A DNA stretch of 48,547 nucleotides, taken from contig NZ_VTZN01000016.1 in the NCBI RefSeq assembly GCF_008370645.1, positions 1 to 48,547 of the forward strand, given 5' to 3'. The notes below the pieces were generated by a model, which ran no database searches, was not told the DNA's origin, and saw only the letters and a program-made list of their open reading frames with translations. The stretch comes from Mycobacterium simiae. GTDB taxonomy: Bacteria; Actinomycetota; Actinomycetes; Mycobacteriales; Mycobacteriaceae. A program made the position numbers and the translations under genes. Shown piece by piece: positions 26,667-34,441 of the stretch (its first letter is position 1; each line of letters starts with the position of its first letter).

Positions 26667-28748
26667 CTAACTGCTGTCCACGTTTCCCGCTGCGTAGATC
26701 GGGACCCAGAGGGCTTCAAGACGACGCTGCTGCTGTGCTCCGAAAACGTCGCGGTCATCAATGGACCCGGAGATAACGTTGCGTCGTGCCGAGATCTTGA
26801 TGGCCCTACAGGAGCCGACGAAGTAGGTGCCGATCACGTGCTCGACGGGACGGTTGAGAATCGAGGCGACATTGGACCGATTGAACAGGTTAGAGCGCAA
26901 CGCAGCGTCGTAGTCCTCGTCGGTGGCGAAGAGAATGTCGTAGGTCTGCACGTTGATCCCCGCGTCTTTGCTCCGAATTACGACGGCCATGTCCAGTAAT
27001 GGCTTAGTATCGATCACCTCTCCTGATGGTGGGGCTTCGGCAATTACCGACAGGGAGCGTGATTCGGCACGGTCTGCATGATCCGTCTCGCCGATCTCCC
27101 AGTAGCGCGGCTTCTCGGCGCCGGTGATTTCCCAGCTGTCGCCGTCTGCTTTGAAATAGGTTATTTTGAAGAGTGATTCGGTGATCAGCGTTGCATTCTG
27201 GAGCAGGTGAAACAGCGACCATTGGTACGCATCAGGGGCGTCGAGCCGCAGCAGTGATCCGCGTTGGGCAGGGGCCAACGCTTGTAGCCGGGCGATTTCG
27301 ACGTCGTGACGTTCGGCAAGGCGCCGCGGATCTTGGTCGACCGTGCGCAACAACGCTACCGGGGAACTGGCGTCGGCTTCGATGATGCGATAGCTCGCGC
27401 CGACCAGCGCGTCCGGAAATTGCCGTTCGATAAGGTCATGCAACGCTGCTTTGATCATCTCGTAGTTCTCGAAAAACACCGGGTCGCGGGTGCCGCTGGG
27501 CGCGATGGCTCCAAAAGTGCCATTCCCACGGTCGAAGTCAACGATGTTGGGCGAGAGAGGGTATGCAATGTTGCCTGCTGTCGACCGCCGTTTGGGGTAG
27601 CCGTAGTGGATCAGGTAGTGAGTCACCAGGCTGGCCAGCAGCACCGCCTTGTCACGAGTCGGCGACGTTGTCTCGACGATCAGGCCCAGTTCGCGCTCGC
27701 CCTCGGCGATCGGTTCTGCCTCTACGCCGTTGCGTCCGTACACCAAGATGTCGTCGGGTACAGCTGGCAGGTCGGCGGGTTGAAGATGCACCAGCGACAC
27801 CCGGCGGGCCCCAACCCGGTGGGAACCTTCGAGTTTGATGCTCAGCGGCCAGTATTTGGTCGCGCGTACGAAGCGGCTACCACGAATCCCAGCCACCGTG
27901 GCGTCGCGCGCGAGGAACTCGGTGTGCTCCATCACCAACACACCCTCGGGGTAGAACTGCAGTTGGGGATGTTCTTCTTCATAGAGGGAATGCGCGGCGA
28001 TCGAGTATGGGGTGCACGACCGTTCGGGATTAGGGGCCACGAAATAGGCTGTCCCATCGTCGAATACCTCGGCCACCAGGCAGTCCGAAGGCGAACCGGG
28101 GTCGCATGCCAGCGCCCCGCATTCGAGGACGTGGCCGATGTGATATGCAAGACCTGCGTCGATGTCCTTGCGAATCATATCGGCCGCGAACAATGCGACG
28201 TCGCAAGACCGGCCCGCGAAAATGAACTGCGCACCCGCGTCCAAAGCCGTGATGATGGGGTGAATTCCCATCTGCCCGACAAGTGTGCTTTCAGCCAACG
28301 CCGCCTCGTCCGGCACCAGCCCCGGTCCAACTTCAATCAAGGTACCGGCGCGATACTCCGAGATAATGGCTTGCGGGTCGACGTCGGAGCTAATGACGGC
28401 AACTTTCGCGGCGGCTACAGCCAGCTCGGCGAACACCTCCTTTGCGACATCGAGCATCCACTCGAGGTTGCGCGCGCCGCCTGCCATGCCGCAGCTCCCA
28501 ACGATGACTGGGGCTTGGGTGGCTACTCCCGCCTGCACCATGTGTCGATAGTCCGCCTTCACCGCCTCACGTTCAAAGTATTGCTGACCGGTCCCTAGAT
28601 AGAACGGGCCAGCGTCCATCGATCCGGCATCACAGACAATCGCGTCCACGCGACCATCGGTAGCCTGGCGAAGCGACTCCGCCGGATACCCGTACCCGAG
28701 TGCGCCGCATGCGGATACAACGCGATAAAGCAAACTAGCCATGCGCAT
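26667..28748 (-). CDS. AtuA-like (DUF1446) protein fused to DUF4387
   Basis: This protein is about 693 aa from the ATG at 28748 (MRMASLLYRVVSACG). The N-terminal about 450 residues fit the acyclic-terpene-utilisation AtuA/DUF1446 family: SACGALGYGYPAESL, DAIVCDAGSMDAGPFYLGTG, VIVGSCGMAGGARNLEW, GAQFIFAGRSCDVALFA and YEEEHPQLQFYPEGVLVMEH. The C-terminal about 100 residues fit DUF4387: VIRSKDAGINVQTYDILF, YFVGSCRAIKISARRNVISG, DDRDVFGAQQQRRLEAL. In other bacteria these two domains are usually neighbouring genes, so the fusion joins a two-subunit unit. Members accompany branched-chain or terpenoid catabolism, but the reaction is unknown. A LysR gene lies upstream on the same strand. Both belong to a cassette inserted between duplicated scars. 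Confidence 0.82.
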   Translation of the reverse strand: MRMASLLYRVVSACGALGYGYPAESLRQATDGRVDAIVCDAGSMDAGPFYLGTGQQYFEREAVKADYRHMVQAGVATQAPVIVGSCGMAGGARNLEWMLDVAKEVFAELAVAAAKVAVISSDVDPQAIISEYRAGTLIEVGPGLVPDEAALAESTLVGQMGIHPIITALDAGAQFIFAGRSCDVALFAADMIRKDIDAGLAYHIGHVLECGALACDPGSPSDCLVAEVFDDGTAYFVAPNPERSCTPYSIAAHSLYEEEHPQLQFYPEGVLVMEHTEFLARDATVAGIRGSRFVRATKYWPLSIKLEGSHRVGARRVSLVHLQPADLPAVPDDILVYGRNGVEAEPIAEGERELGLIVETTSPTRDKAVLLASLVTHYLIHYGYPKRRSTAGNIAYPLSPNIVDFDRGNGTFGAIAPSGTRDPVFFENYEMIKAALHDLIERQFPDALVGASYRIIEADASSPVALLRTVDQDPRRLAERHDVEIARLQALAPAQRGSLLRLDAPDAYQWSLFHLLQNATLITESLFKITYFKADGDSWEITGAEKPRYWEIGETDHADRAESRSLSVIAEAPPSGEVIDTKPLLDMAVVIRSKDAGINVQTYDILFATDEDYDAALRSNLFNRSNVASILNRPVEHVIGTYFVGSCRAIKISARRNVISGSIDDRDVFGAQQQRRLEALWVPIYAAGNVDSS

Positions 28749-28845
28749 CCCCTGTGAGCGGTCGGAGTCTAGTGCAACACCCCAAGAGAACATGCCCACC
28801 GCGTCGACCGGAAATACCGATTTCGGGTAGGAGTATTGGGGAAAG

Positions 28846-29778
28846 CTATGACTGCACAGGACGTGCGATCAGCTCGGCTCCACGCAAGGCGCCGCTGGTG
28901 ACTCCGCCGACGATGACGCGCTCGACTATTGCCGCAACGGCGTCAGCGGGTCGCGACAAGGGGTACTCGTCGGATGAGACCATCGAGCCAGTTAGGTAAA
29001 CGGGGGGTTCCATCGGTACGGGCGTTGCTAGATCGGTTGTACCACAGACGATTTCACCCTTAGGCAGCAAAGCGATGCGAGTACCGGTTCGCACCGCAGA
29101 AAGGATGTCAGAATAGGTCATCGCCTCAGTCCGAGGCTGGATCGCCAGACCCTGGGCAGCCAGAGCCCGGTCTAGGGCTAGACGTAGGACATTGGATGAC
29201 GGAGGGAGCACGATAGCGTTCTTGGTCAGGATTACGTCGATTCGGCTCTCTAACATTTCGCTACGAGCAGCAAATAGGTAGAGCCGCTGCCGATATAGCG
29301 GCCGTCTAGCGAGCCGAGGCAGTGGATCGGTTTCAAACACGAGGCCCAGATCGACGTCACGGTCGGCGATCACTGTGGCAATCGTTTCGCTGTCTGAGCT
29401 TTTGAGCACTATCCGCACTTTCGGAAGCGCCGCTGCGCACTCCTTAAGGATGTTTGTGGCAAAGATTGACGCCATCGTGCTCGACATGCCCAAAACGACG
29501 ATACCGGCAGGCTCGGCCGAAGAATCTCGCATCAGCGTGGGGAGCGCCTCGACCCGCCGCAGAATGGCCAGGGCTTCTCGGTAGAGCACCTCTCCCTGGG
29601 CGGTCGGCCGCACACCGCGGGCGCTTCGTAGCAGTAAAACCGTGCCCAGTTCAGCCTCCAGCGAGGCGATCCGCTGGCTAAGCGAGGGTTGAGCTACATA
29701 AATCAGTTGCGCGGCCCTCGAGAAGCTTCCCGCCTCGACTACGGCGACGAAGTAACTCAGATGACGTAGGTTCAGCAT
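28846..29778 (-). CDS. LysR-family transcriptional regulator
   Basis: This 310-aa protein starts MLNLRHLSYFVAVVEAGSFS. The winged helix-turn-helix is at residues 1 to about 62 (RAAQLIYVAQPSLSQRIASL), followed by ELGTVLLLRSARGVRPTAQG. The effector domain runs from about residue 90 to the end (GIVVLGMSSTMASIFATNIL). The frame is clean, and the ATG at 29778 is the usual LysR start. It precedes the AtuA-DUF4387 gene in the same orientation with a gap of about 97 nt, so it probably regulates that gene, perhaps with itself. No operator could be marked with confidence. Confidence 0.92.
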   Translation of the reverse strand: MLNLRHLSYFVAVVEAGSFSRAAQLIYVAQPSLSQRIASLEAELGTVLLLRSARGVRPTAQGEVLYREALAILRRVEALPTLMRDSSAEPAGIVVLGMSSTMASIFATNILKECAAALPKVRIVLKSSDSETIATVIADRDVDLGLVFETDPLPRLARRPLYRQRLYLFAARSEMLESRIDVILTKNAIVLPPSSNVLRLALDRALAAQGLAIQPRTEAMTYSDILSAVRTGTRIALLPKGEIVCGTTDLATPVPMEPPVYLTGSMVSSDEYPLSRPADAVAAIVERVIVGGVTSGALRGAELIARPVQS

Positions 29779-30028
29779 CGATCAGCTGTGCACACCAGGC
29801 GGTTCGAACGCCGTCATGGCTAAGAGTGTCGCAGATCGTCAAGGCCCCTTCAAAGAGCAGCCCTGGCCATATTGGCGCGCTGTATAGGGGCATCGCCAAG
29901 GCGTAGTACCGGGTAACGGCTCAAAGGCAACACGATTGGGCAGCTGGAGGTCCGTGGGCATCCCCGACACCGGTACACAACGCGGAGGGCGTTGACACAT
30001 CACACGCTAGGAGACGGCGACTGCGGAG
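29779..30028. other. Upstream region of the LysR gene, no supported gene
   Basis: This stretch of about 250 nt between the LysR start and the duplicated protease tail has no open frame with recognisable features. It must contain the promoter of the LysR-AtuA cassette and its right boundary. I see no terminal inverted repeats that would mark a classical insertion sequence. Confidence 0.45.
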
Positions 30029-30205
30029 CTCACCCGAGGGCTAGCAACTCGCTGGCTCTGCGCTTTCCCGGAGTCGGCCCCCGGTGCATTGCGGAATTTT
30101 GGCTGCGCGCAGTCGATCATGGCCGCGTTTCTGGACAACCCACGTCTCGACGTCGATCAGTCCTGCATCGCCCACACCAGCTTTCCGACCTTCAGCCTCC
30201 CTTAG
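30029..30205 (+). pseudogene. Duplicated 3' end of the lipoprotein protease gene (right scar of the cassette)
   Basis: About 177 nt repeat the last part of the protease gene (26376-26551), with roughly a dozen substitutions and small indels. Shared landmarks are CTCGCTGGCTCTGCGCTTTC, GCTGCGCGCAGTCGATCATG and CGTCGATCAGTCCTGCATCG, ending at the stop. Small shifts (GGCTAGC against GGCTTAGC, GCGGAATTTTGG against GCCGAACTCCGG) break the frame. It keeps the junction to the Mut7-C gene 3' end, so this copy sits in the ancestral position relative to that gene. Confidence 0.88.
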
Positions 30206-30960
30206 ATCGGTCGAGAAAGTTGTTCGCATAGTCTTTGGACGCGACGGACCATCTTGGCGTGATGCGAGCCGGGCCAGTAGATCTGCCCGCATTCTTCGCA
30301 GCGGCTGAACTCCTGGTAGTACCGGCTAGTCAACGGTTGCAGCTGTCCGATCACCTCGGCTTTGCTCACCGTCACCAACCTGCCATTGCACCGCAAGCAG
30401 CGAGTGAATGGCGCCAGCCGTTGCCGCAAGTCCAGCCGACGAATCACTTCCAGCGTCTGGTCTTTGGGGTGTTGTGAGTGGACGAACAGACCGTGCGTGA
30501 TCGCGCGGCGTTTCAACAGGCCGCGATCGCGGGTCAGCAGGATTCGCTGCTGACCCAGACTGACGTCAACCAGCGTCGGGTCATCGGCTTCGCTCGACCA
30601 CCAGACGTCGAGGCCAAGCATGCGAAGCAGCCGCGCGAGCCGGCCGAGATTGACGTCGACGACAAACCGCGGATCACGCAACGCCCCTGGGCGCAGCCTG
30701 GCCGTCGGCCCGATGTCCACCGCCTCGAACATCGGGTAAGCGGCGATGCGGTCGCCGACAGCCGGCCTGTCGCCGAACGCCGCGGGTTCCCCGTTCACCA
30801 GGATCAAGTCGATCTCGGTATGTGGAATGCCCATCGCCTCGAGGACATCCTTGACCGTCTGATGGCTGCGGAACGGACGGCGCACGGTCAGGCCGCGCGC
30901 CTGCGGCTCGACGAAGTCGTTGAGCTCGGCGTAGGCCCGGACATCCACGTAACCAACCAC
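30202..30960 (-). CDS. Mut7-C RNase domain protein with ubiquitin-like N-terminus (Rv0579-like)
   Basis: This 252-aa protein starts at the GTG at 30960. Residues 1 to about 80 form the Mut7-C ubiquitin/MoaD-like part (YAELNDFVEPQARG, DLILVNGEPAAFGDRPAVGD). The Mut7-C RNase (PIN-related) domain follows: RFVVDVNLGRLARLLRMLG, where the first Asp is catalytic, then ADDPTLVDVSLGQQRILLTRDRGLL with further acids. A C-terminal zinc ribbon has CLRCNG and CEECGQIYWPGSHH. The predicted role is RNA cleavage or processing with an unknown target. The last 4 nt touch the duplicated protease tail. Codons 46-75 have a decayed copy at 26557. Confidence 0.85.
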   Translation of the reverse strand: MVGYVDVRAYAELNDFVEPQARGLTVRRPFRSHQTVKDVLEAMGIPHTEIDLILVNGEPAAFGDRPAVGDRIAAYPMFEAVDIGPTARLRPGALRDPRFVVDVNLGRLARLLRMLGLDVWWSSEADDPTLVDVSLGQQRILLTRDRGLLKRRAITHGLFVHSQHPKDQTLEVIRRLDLRQRLAPFTRCLRCNGRLVTVSKAEVIGQLQPLTSRYYQEFSRCEECGQIYWPGSHHAKMVRRVQRLCEQLSRPI

Positions 30961-31061
30961 TGCTCACGTTCTACCGCGTCCAACGACGTCATCGTCTCGA
31001 GGCCCCCTTGGTATGAAACGCTTGAGTCAGTTGTTGACGAGCAAGGAGTGACCGGGCAGCC

Positions 31062-32399
31062 ATGGCGATCCGTCAGGACATCGGAGCGCTGTTCACCGAC
31101 CTGTACGAGGTCACGATGGCGCAGGCCTACTGGGCTGACGGCATGTCGGGCACGGCGGTTTTCGAGACGTTCTTCCGCAAGCTTCCACCGAGCCGGTCAT
31201 ACATCATGGCTGCCGGCTTGGCAGATGTGGTCGAGTTTCTCGAATCGTTTCACTTCGAAAATCGAGATCTGGAGTACCTGCGTGGCCTGGGCCGGTTCTC
31301 CGACGAGTTCCTGCAGTGGCTTGCCGGCGTGCGCTTCACCGGAGATGTCTGGGCAGTGCCGGAAGGAACGGTGGTCTTTCCTAACGAACCCGTGATCCAG
31401 GTGATCGCGCCGATCATCGAAGCCCAACTGATGGAGACTTTTGTCCTGAACCAGGTTCATCTGCAGAGCGTGCTCGCGAGTAAGGCCGCGCGGGTGGTCG
31501 GCGCCGCGCGCGGACGGCTGGTGGTGGACTTCGGCGCACGGCGCGCGCACGGCACCGACGCGGCCCTGAAGGTGGCGCGCACCAGCTACCTGGCAGGTGC
31601 TGCAGGCACGTCGAATCTTCTCGCCGCCCGCCAGTACGGCATGCCCGCGTTCGGCACCATGGCGCACAGCTATGTTCAAGCCTTCGACAGGGAGATCGTT
31701 GCATTCGACGCATTCGCCCGGCTGTACCCGGGCACCACCCTGCTCGTCGACACCTACGACACGCTGCGCGGCGTCGATCGCGTCATCGAGCTGGCCAAGC
31801 GGCTCGGCGATCGCTTCGACGTGCGCGCTGTCCGGCTGGATTCCGGTGATCTGGGTGCGCTGTCGAAGGAGGCGCGCGCCCGGCTCGATGCCGCGGGTCT
31901 TGACCAGGTCCAGATCTTCGCCTCGTCAGGCCTCGACGAACACCGGATCGCCGCCCTCTTGGATGCTGACTGCCCGATCGACGGCTTCGGCGTGGGCACC
32001 AAGCTGGTCGTCGCTGCCGACGCGCCGGCCCTCGACATGGCCTACAAGCTGGTGGAATACGACGGCGTTGGGCGCACCAAGTTGTCCAGCGGCAAGGTGA
32101 TCTATCCGGGTCGCAAACAAGTGTTCCGCAGCCTCGAACACGGAGTCTTCAGCGGCGACGCGATCGGCCAGCACGACGAAACGCTGCCCGGCGAGCCGTT
32201 GCTGGTGCCGGTCATGACCAACGGCCGGCGCATCTCGCAGCACGTGCCCGCCCTGGAGGCCGCCCGGGTACGGGCGCGCCAGCAGATCGATGCGCTCCCG
32301 ACCGAGCTTCGCGCGCTCGAGGACGCTAACTTCGCGTATCCGGTGGCTTTCAGCGACCGGATAGCTAACGAACTCAAGCGAATACAGCAGGCTGGCTAG
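31062..32399 (+). CDS. pncB2: Nicotinate phosphoribosyltransferase PncB2
   Basis: This 445-aa enzyme turns nicotinate and PRPP into nicotinate mononucleotide in NAD salvage (Preiss-Handler pathway). Family marks are ALFTDLYEVTMAQAYW at the N-terminus, FETFFRKLPPSRSYIMAAG, VDFGARRAHGTDAALKVART, FGTMAHSYVQAF with the active-site histidine, DTYDTLRGVDR, RLDSGDLGALSKEAR and GFGVGTKLVVAADAP. AAGGAG lies about 10 nt before the ATG. M. tuberculosis has two paralogues; the dormancy-locus neighbourhood (nrdZ, Rv0571c-like) favours pncB2 (Rv0573c) over pncB1. Unlike M. tuberculosis it faces away from the Rv0571c-like gene order. No DosR-like box was found directly upstream. Confidence 0.9.
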   Translation: MAIRQDIGALFTDLYEVTMAQAYWADGMSGTAVFETFFRKLPPSRSYIMAAGLADVVEFLESFHFENRDLEYLRGLGRFSDEFLQWLAGVRFTGDVWAVPEGTVVFPNEPVIQVIAPIIEAQLMETFVLNQVHLQSVLASKAARVVGAARGRLVVDFGARRAHGTDAALKVARTSYLAGAAGTSNLLAARQYGMPAFGTMAHSYVQAFDREIVAFDAFARLYPGTTLLVDTYDTLRGVDRVIELAKRLGDRFDVRAVRLDSGDLGALSKEARARLDAAGLDQVQIFASSGLDEHRIAALLDADCPIDGFGVGTKLVVAADAPALDMAYKLVEYDGVGRTKLSSGKVIYPGRKQVFRSLEHGVFSGDAIGQHDETLPGEPLLVPVMTNGRRISQHVPALEAARVRARQQIDALPTELRALEDANFAYPVAFSDRIANELKRIQQAG

Positions 32400-32582
32400 T
32401 GGCGCCCCTTCGCAAGAAATCCTTAGAGCCGGTCCAGCGGCCAACTGTTGATCACTTCTTCGGGACTTCCGACTCCGGGCCCGGCCGCAGGACCTGAACA
32501 CGAGCGAGGCCTAACGAGTCTGCCGGACATGCACGAACACTGACAGCGAAGTCTTCCGACCGGGCCCAACGTCGTCGCCGCG

Positions 32583-32597
32583 AAGGCCCAATGGCCC
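32583..32597 (+). promoter_or_regulatory. Candidate DosR box upstream of the DUF5709 gene
   Basis: AAGGCCCAATGGCCC matches the reverse complement of the DosR-type core GGGACTTTNGGCCCT at 12 of 15 positions (N counted as a match). It lies 72 nt before the ATG at 32669. Read by eye; the rest of this 269-nt intergenic region shows nothing else. Confidence 0.4.
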
Positions 32598-32668
32598 TAG
32601 AACAATGCGACCGTCACCCCTAGATTCCGGACTAACCGAAACTATCACCAGCAGATGGACAATAAGCC

Positions 32669-33121
32669 ATGAATTCTCCCTACGGGACCGGACCGGCCGC
32701 AGGCGAATACAGCACCGATGACGACAACCAGCTTCAGCCTGCGGACACCCTCGTCGAGCGCGGCGTCGATGACATCCTCGATGAAGGGTATTCGCCGCCC
32801 GAACGACCGTATGGGCGCGGCGCCTTCGGACCCGCCGAAAGCATGGACCAGCTGCTTGCAGAGGAAGAGCCAGATCCGGCAGCACGCATCGATGTATTGC
32901 TGGACCAAGAGGAGCAGCAACGCTCCGATGAAGCCGAGCGCGAAGCCGAATTCCCCCAGCGACGGGAAGTCGGGCGGTCGCGCGCGGGCCGACTTGTCGC
33001 GCCGGACGGGGGCTTTGGCGAAGATGCAGAGGCAGAACTAGTCGCTGAGGACGTCGGTATCAGCGGAGGCGCAGCGTCCGCCGAGGAAGCAGCCGTTCAC
33101 ATCATCGAAGACGGAGAGTAA
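32669..33121 (+). CDS. DUF5709 family acidic protein
   Basis: This 150-aa, strongly acidic, probably largely disordered protein has two conserved blocks. The first is VDDILDEGYSPPERPYGRGA with ESMDQLLAEEEPDP. The second, at the C-terminus, is GRLVAPDGGFGEDAEAELVA then EDVGISGGAASAEEAAVHII. These are hallmarks of the actinobacterial DUF5709 family, often seen near stress and dormancy genes. The function is unknown. The ATG at 32669 follows a candidate DosR box at 72 nt. It is the first of three small genes on this strand. Confidence 0.82.
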   Translation: MNSPYGTGPAAGEYSTDDDNQLQPADTLVERGVDDILDEGYSPPERPYGRGAFGPAESMDQLLAEEEPDPAARIDVLLDQEEQQRSDEAEREAEFPQRREVGRSRAGRLVAPDGGFGEDAEAELVAEDVGISGGAASAEEAAVHIIEDGE

Positions 33122-33172
33122 CCCGCCCGTCGCCCGATCGCCCAGACAGCAGGCCAGGGAAGTGAGGAGCAT

Positions 33173-33340
33173 ATGGTCGCCCACCCGCACTGCGCTCGCT
33201 GCAAACAGCCGATCGAAGCAGGTTGGCTCTACCTCACTGCCTATCGCCGCGGCCAAGCCGAAACATCCGACGACGGCGCAGTAGTTATGCACGTGCCCGG
33301 TGAATGCCCGCGGCCCGGGGAGCACGTTCCGCGAAGCTAG
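33173..33340 (+). CDS. Small CxxC protein, 55 aa
   Basis: This short gene has a good ribosome site (GTGAGGAGC) 6 nt before the ATG at 33173. The protein starts MVAHPHCARCKQPIEAGWLY and includes TAYRRGQAETSDDGAVVMHV, then GECPRPGEH. Cys-x2-Cys near the N-terminus and a Cys/His group near the C-terminus suggest a small zinc ribbon. It lies between DUF5709 and the basic protein gene on the same strand, with gaps of about 50 nt. Codon use looks coding. No family is recognised. Confidence 0.65.
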   Translation: MVAHPHCARCKQPIEAGWLYLTAYRRGQAETSDDGAVVMHVPGECPRPGEHVPRS

Positions 33341-33394
33341 CTGAGACCAGTGTCACTGCAGCGCAGGCGGCGATCCGTAGAGAGGGCAACACCC

Positions 33395-33763
33395 ATGGCT
33401 GAGCACGCCGCTGATGGACAGAAGCCGCAGCACAAGGCCGCGGCGAAAAAGACCGCAGCGAAAAAGACCGTAAGGCACCCGGCGGCCAAGAAGGCGCTGG
33501 ACAACGTGGTGGCGCACCCATTCGACGAACGCGGTGCGCGGATTCTGGTCCTGACCGGCGATCCCCGTAGACGCGTCGTCATCGTGCCCGGCTGCCACCT
33601 CGATACCCTGCACCAAGAAGACAATACGTACTTCTTCCAGGACGGCAATGCGTTGGTCGGGATGATTGTCGAGGGCGGCACGGTTGAGTATCACCCCGCC
33701 GATCGCACCTACGTTGTGCAGCTCACCGACGGAAAGCACACGGCTGACTTATCTTCCGACTGA
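33395..33763 (+). CDS. Small protein with a histone-H1-like basic N-terminus
   Basis: This 122-aa protein starts at the ATG at 33395 with GAGAGGG upstream; the frame back to 33350 is rejected. Residues about 10-35 are Lys/Ala-rich repeats (KAAAKKTAAKKTVRHPAAKK), like the tails of nucleoid proteins and histone H1. The rest (about 40-122) is a compact beta-type domain: ARILVLTGDPRRRVVIVPGC, NTYFFQDGNALVGMIVEGG, ADRTYVVQLTDGKHTADL. I do not recognise the family. A nucleic-acid-binding stress protein is a reasonable guess, given the tail and the dormancy locus. It is downstream of the CxxC gene and convergent with the DUF2267 gene. Confidence 0.7.
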   Translation: MAEHAADGQKPQHKAAAKKTAAKKTVRHPAAKKALDNVVAHPFDERGARILVLTGDPRRRVVIVPGCHLDTLHQEDNTYFFQDGNALVGMIVEGGTVEYHPADRTYVVQLTDGKHTADLSSD

Positions 33764-33831
33764 ACCGACCCAGGCCCATGGGCACTGGTTGAACTCGCAT
33801 CGGACGTGTTCAGTCCCGGGCTAGGCCAGGG

Positions 33832-34263
33832 CTACGCCTGGGGTTGTAGCAGCGCCCGGATCTCGTTGGGGAGCTGATCCAGGGCCTTGGCCAGCTGGGC
33901 CGGTGGCAGGAAGTGCAGCAGGGCGGTGGTGACGGCCGCAGCGGCCTTGTCGACGTCGCGCAGGGAGATGTTCGCCTCATGGGCAAACCGGGCGGTGTAG
34001 GCCTCGGCGTGGTACTTCACCGGGACGGCGCTCGGATCCCAGCCTGCGTAGTAGACACCCCTGATCAGGTCCGGCAGCTGGGCCGAAAAATGCGCGGCTG
34101 CCTCCACTGGGAGCCGATCCCGAAGTGTATGCAGCCATGCCCGCAGCACTCCGTAGGCGAACTCGCGATCGTCGGTGTCGAATTCTTTGGCTACCTCGTT
34201 AACCCACGTATGGGCAACATGTATCGCGTGGTCTAGCGCCGAAACCTTTGTATTGGCGGACAT
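33832..34263 (-). CDS. DUF2267 family protein
   Basis: This 143-aa, all-helical protein starts at the ATG at 34263, preceded by a perfect AAGGAGGT ribosome site. The DUF2267 pattern is HVAHTWVNEVAKEFDTDDRE, FAYGVLRAWLHTLRDRLPVE, HFSAQLPDLIRGVYYAGWDP. The family occurs in actinobacterial stress loci and has no known biochemical role. A DosR-like box with 13 of 15 matches lies 55 nt upstream, so induction by hypoxia or NO is likely. It is transcribed away from the PRPP-synthetase gene end, as its own unit. Confidence 0.85.
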   Translation of the reverse strand: MSANTKVSALDHAIHVAHTWVNEVAKEFDTDDREFAYGVLRAWLHTLRDRLPVEAAAHFSAQLPDLIRGVYYAGWDPSAVPVKYHAEAYTARFAHEANISLRDVDKAAAAVTTALLHFLPPAQLAKALDQLPNEIRALLQPQA

Positions 34264-34317
34264 GACTACCTCCTTGAGTCCGCCTCCAGCACACACCGGC
34301 TACCGTTACACTCACCA

Positions 34318-34332
34318 GGGGCCGAAAGTCAC
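34318..34332 (-). promoter_or_regulatory. DosR-like box upstream of the DUF2267 gene
   Basis: Read on the minus strand this is GTGACTTTCGGCCCC, matching the DosR-type consensus GGGACTTTNGGCCCT at 13 of 15 positions. Its near edge is 55 nt before the ATG, a usual place for this activator. This is one of the two best single-box matches in the window. Confidence 0.68.
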
Positions 34333-34441
34333 CATTAACCGTGCCAGCGATCTGCGCTGCGTTGCGAAGTCGCCGCCGGCACCCATACCCGTTTGCTCGC
34401 CGTTGCCGGTAGTTGGCCAATCACCCTGCGGCCGAACCTGA

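Noticed and set aside
27306..28598. Plus-strand frame of 430 aa inside the AtuA-DUF4387 gene
   Set aside because: It is the shadow of the minus-strand gene, whose domains are clear.
26376..30206. Cassette considered as an insertion sequence or transposon
   Set aside because: No transposase gene, terminal inverted repeats or short target duplication were found. The flanking repeats are pieces of host genes.
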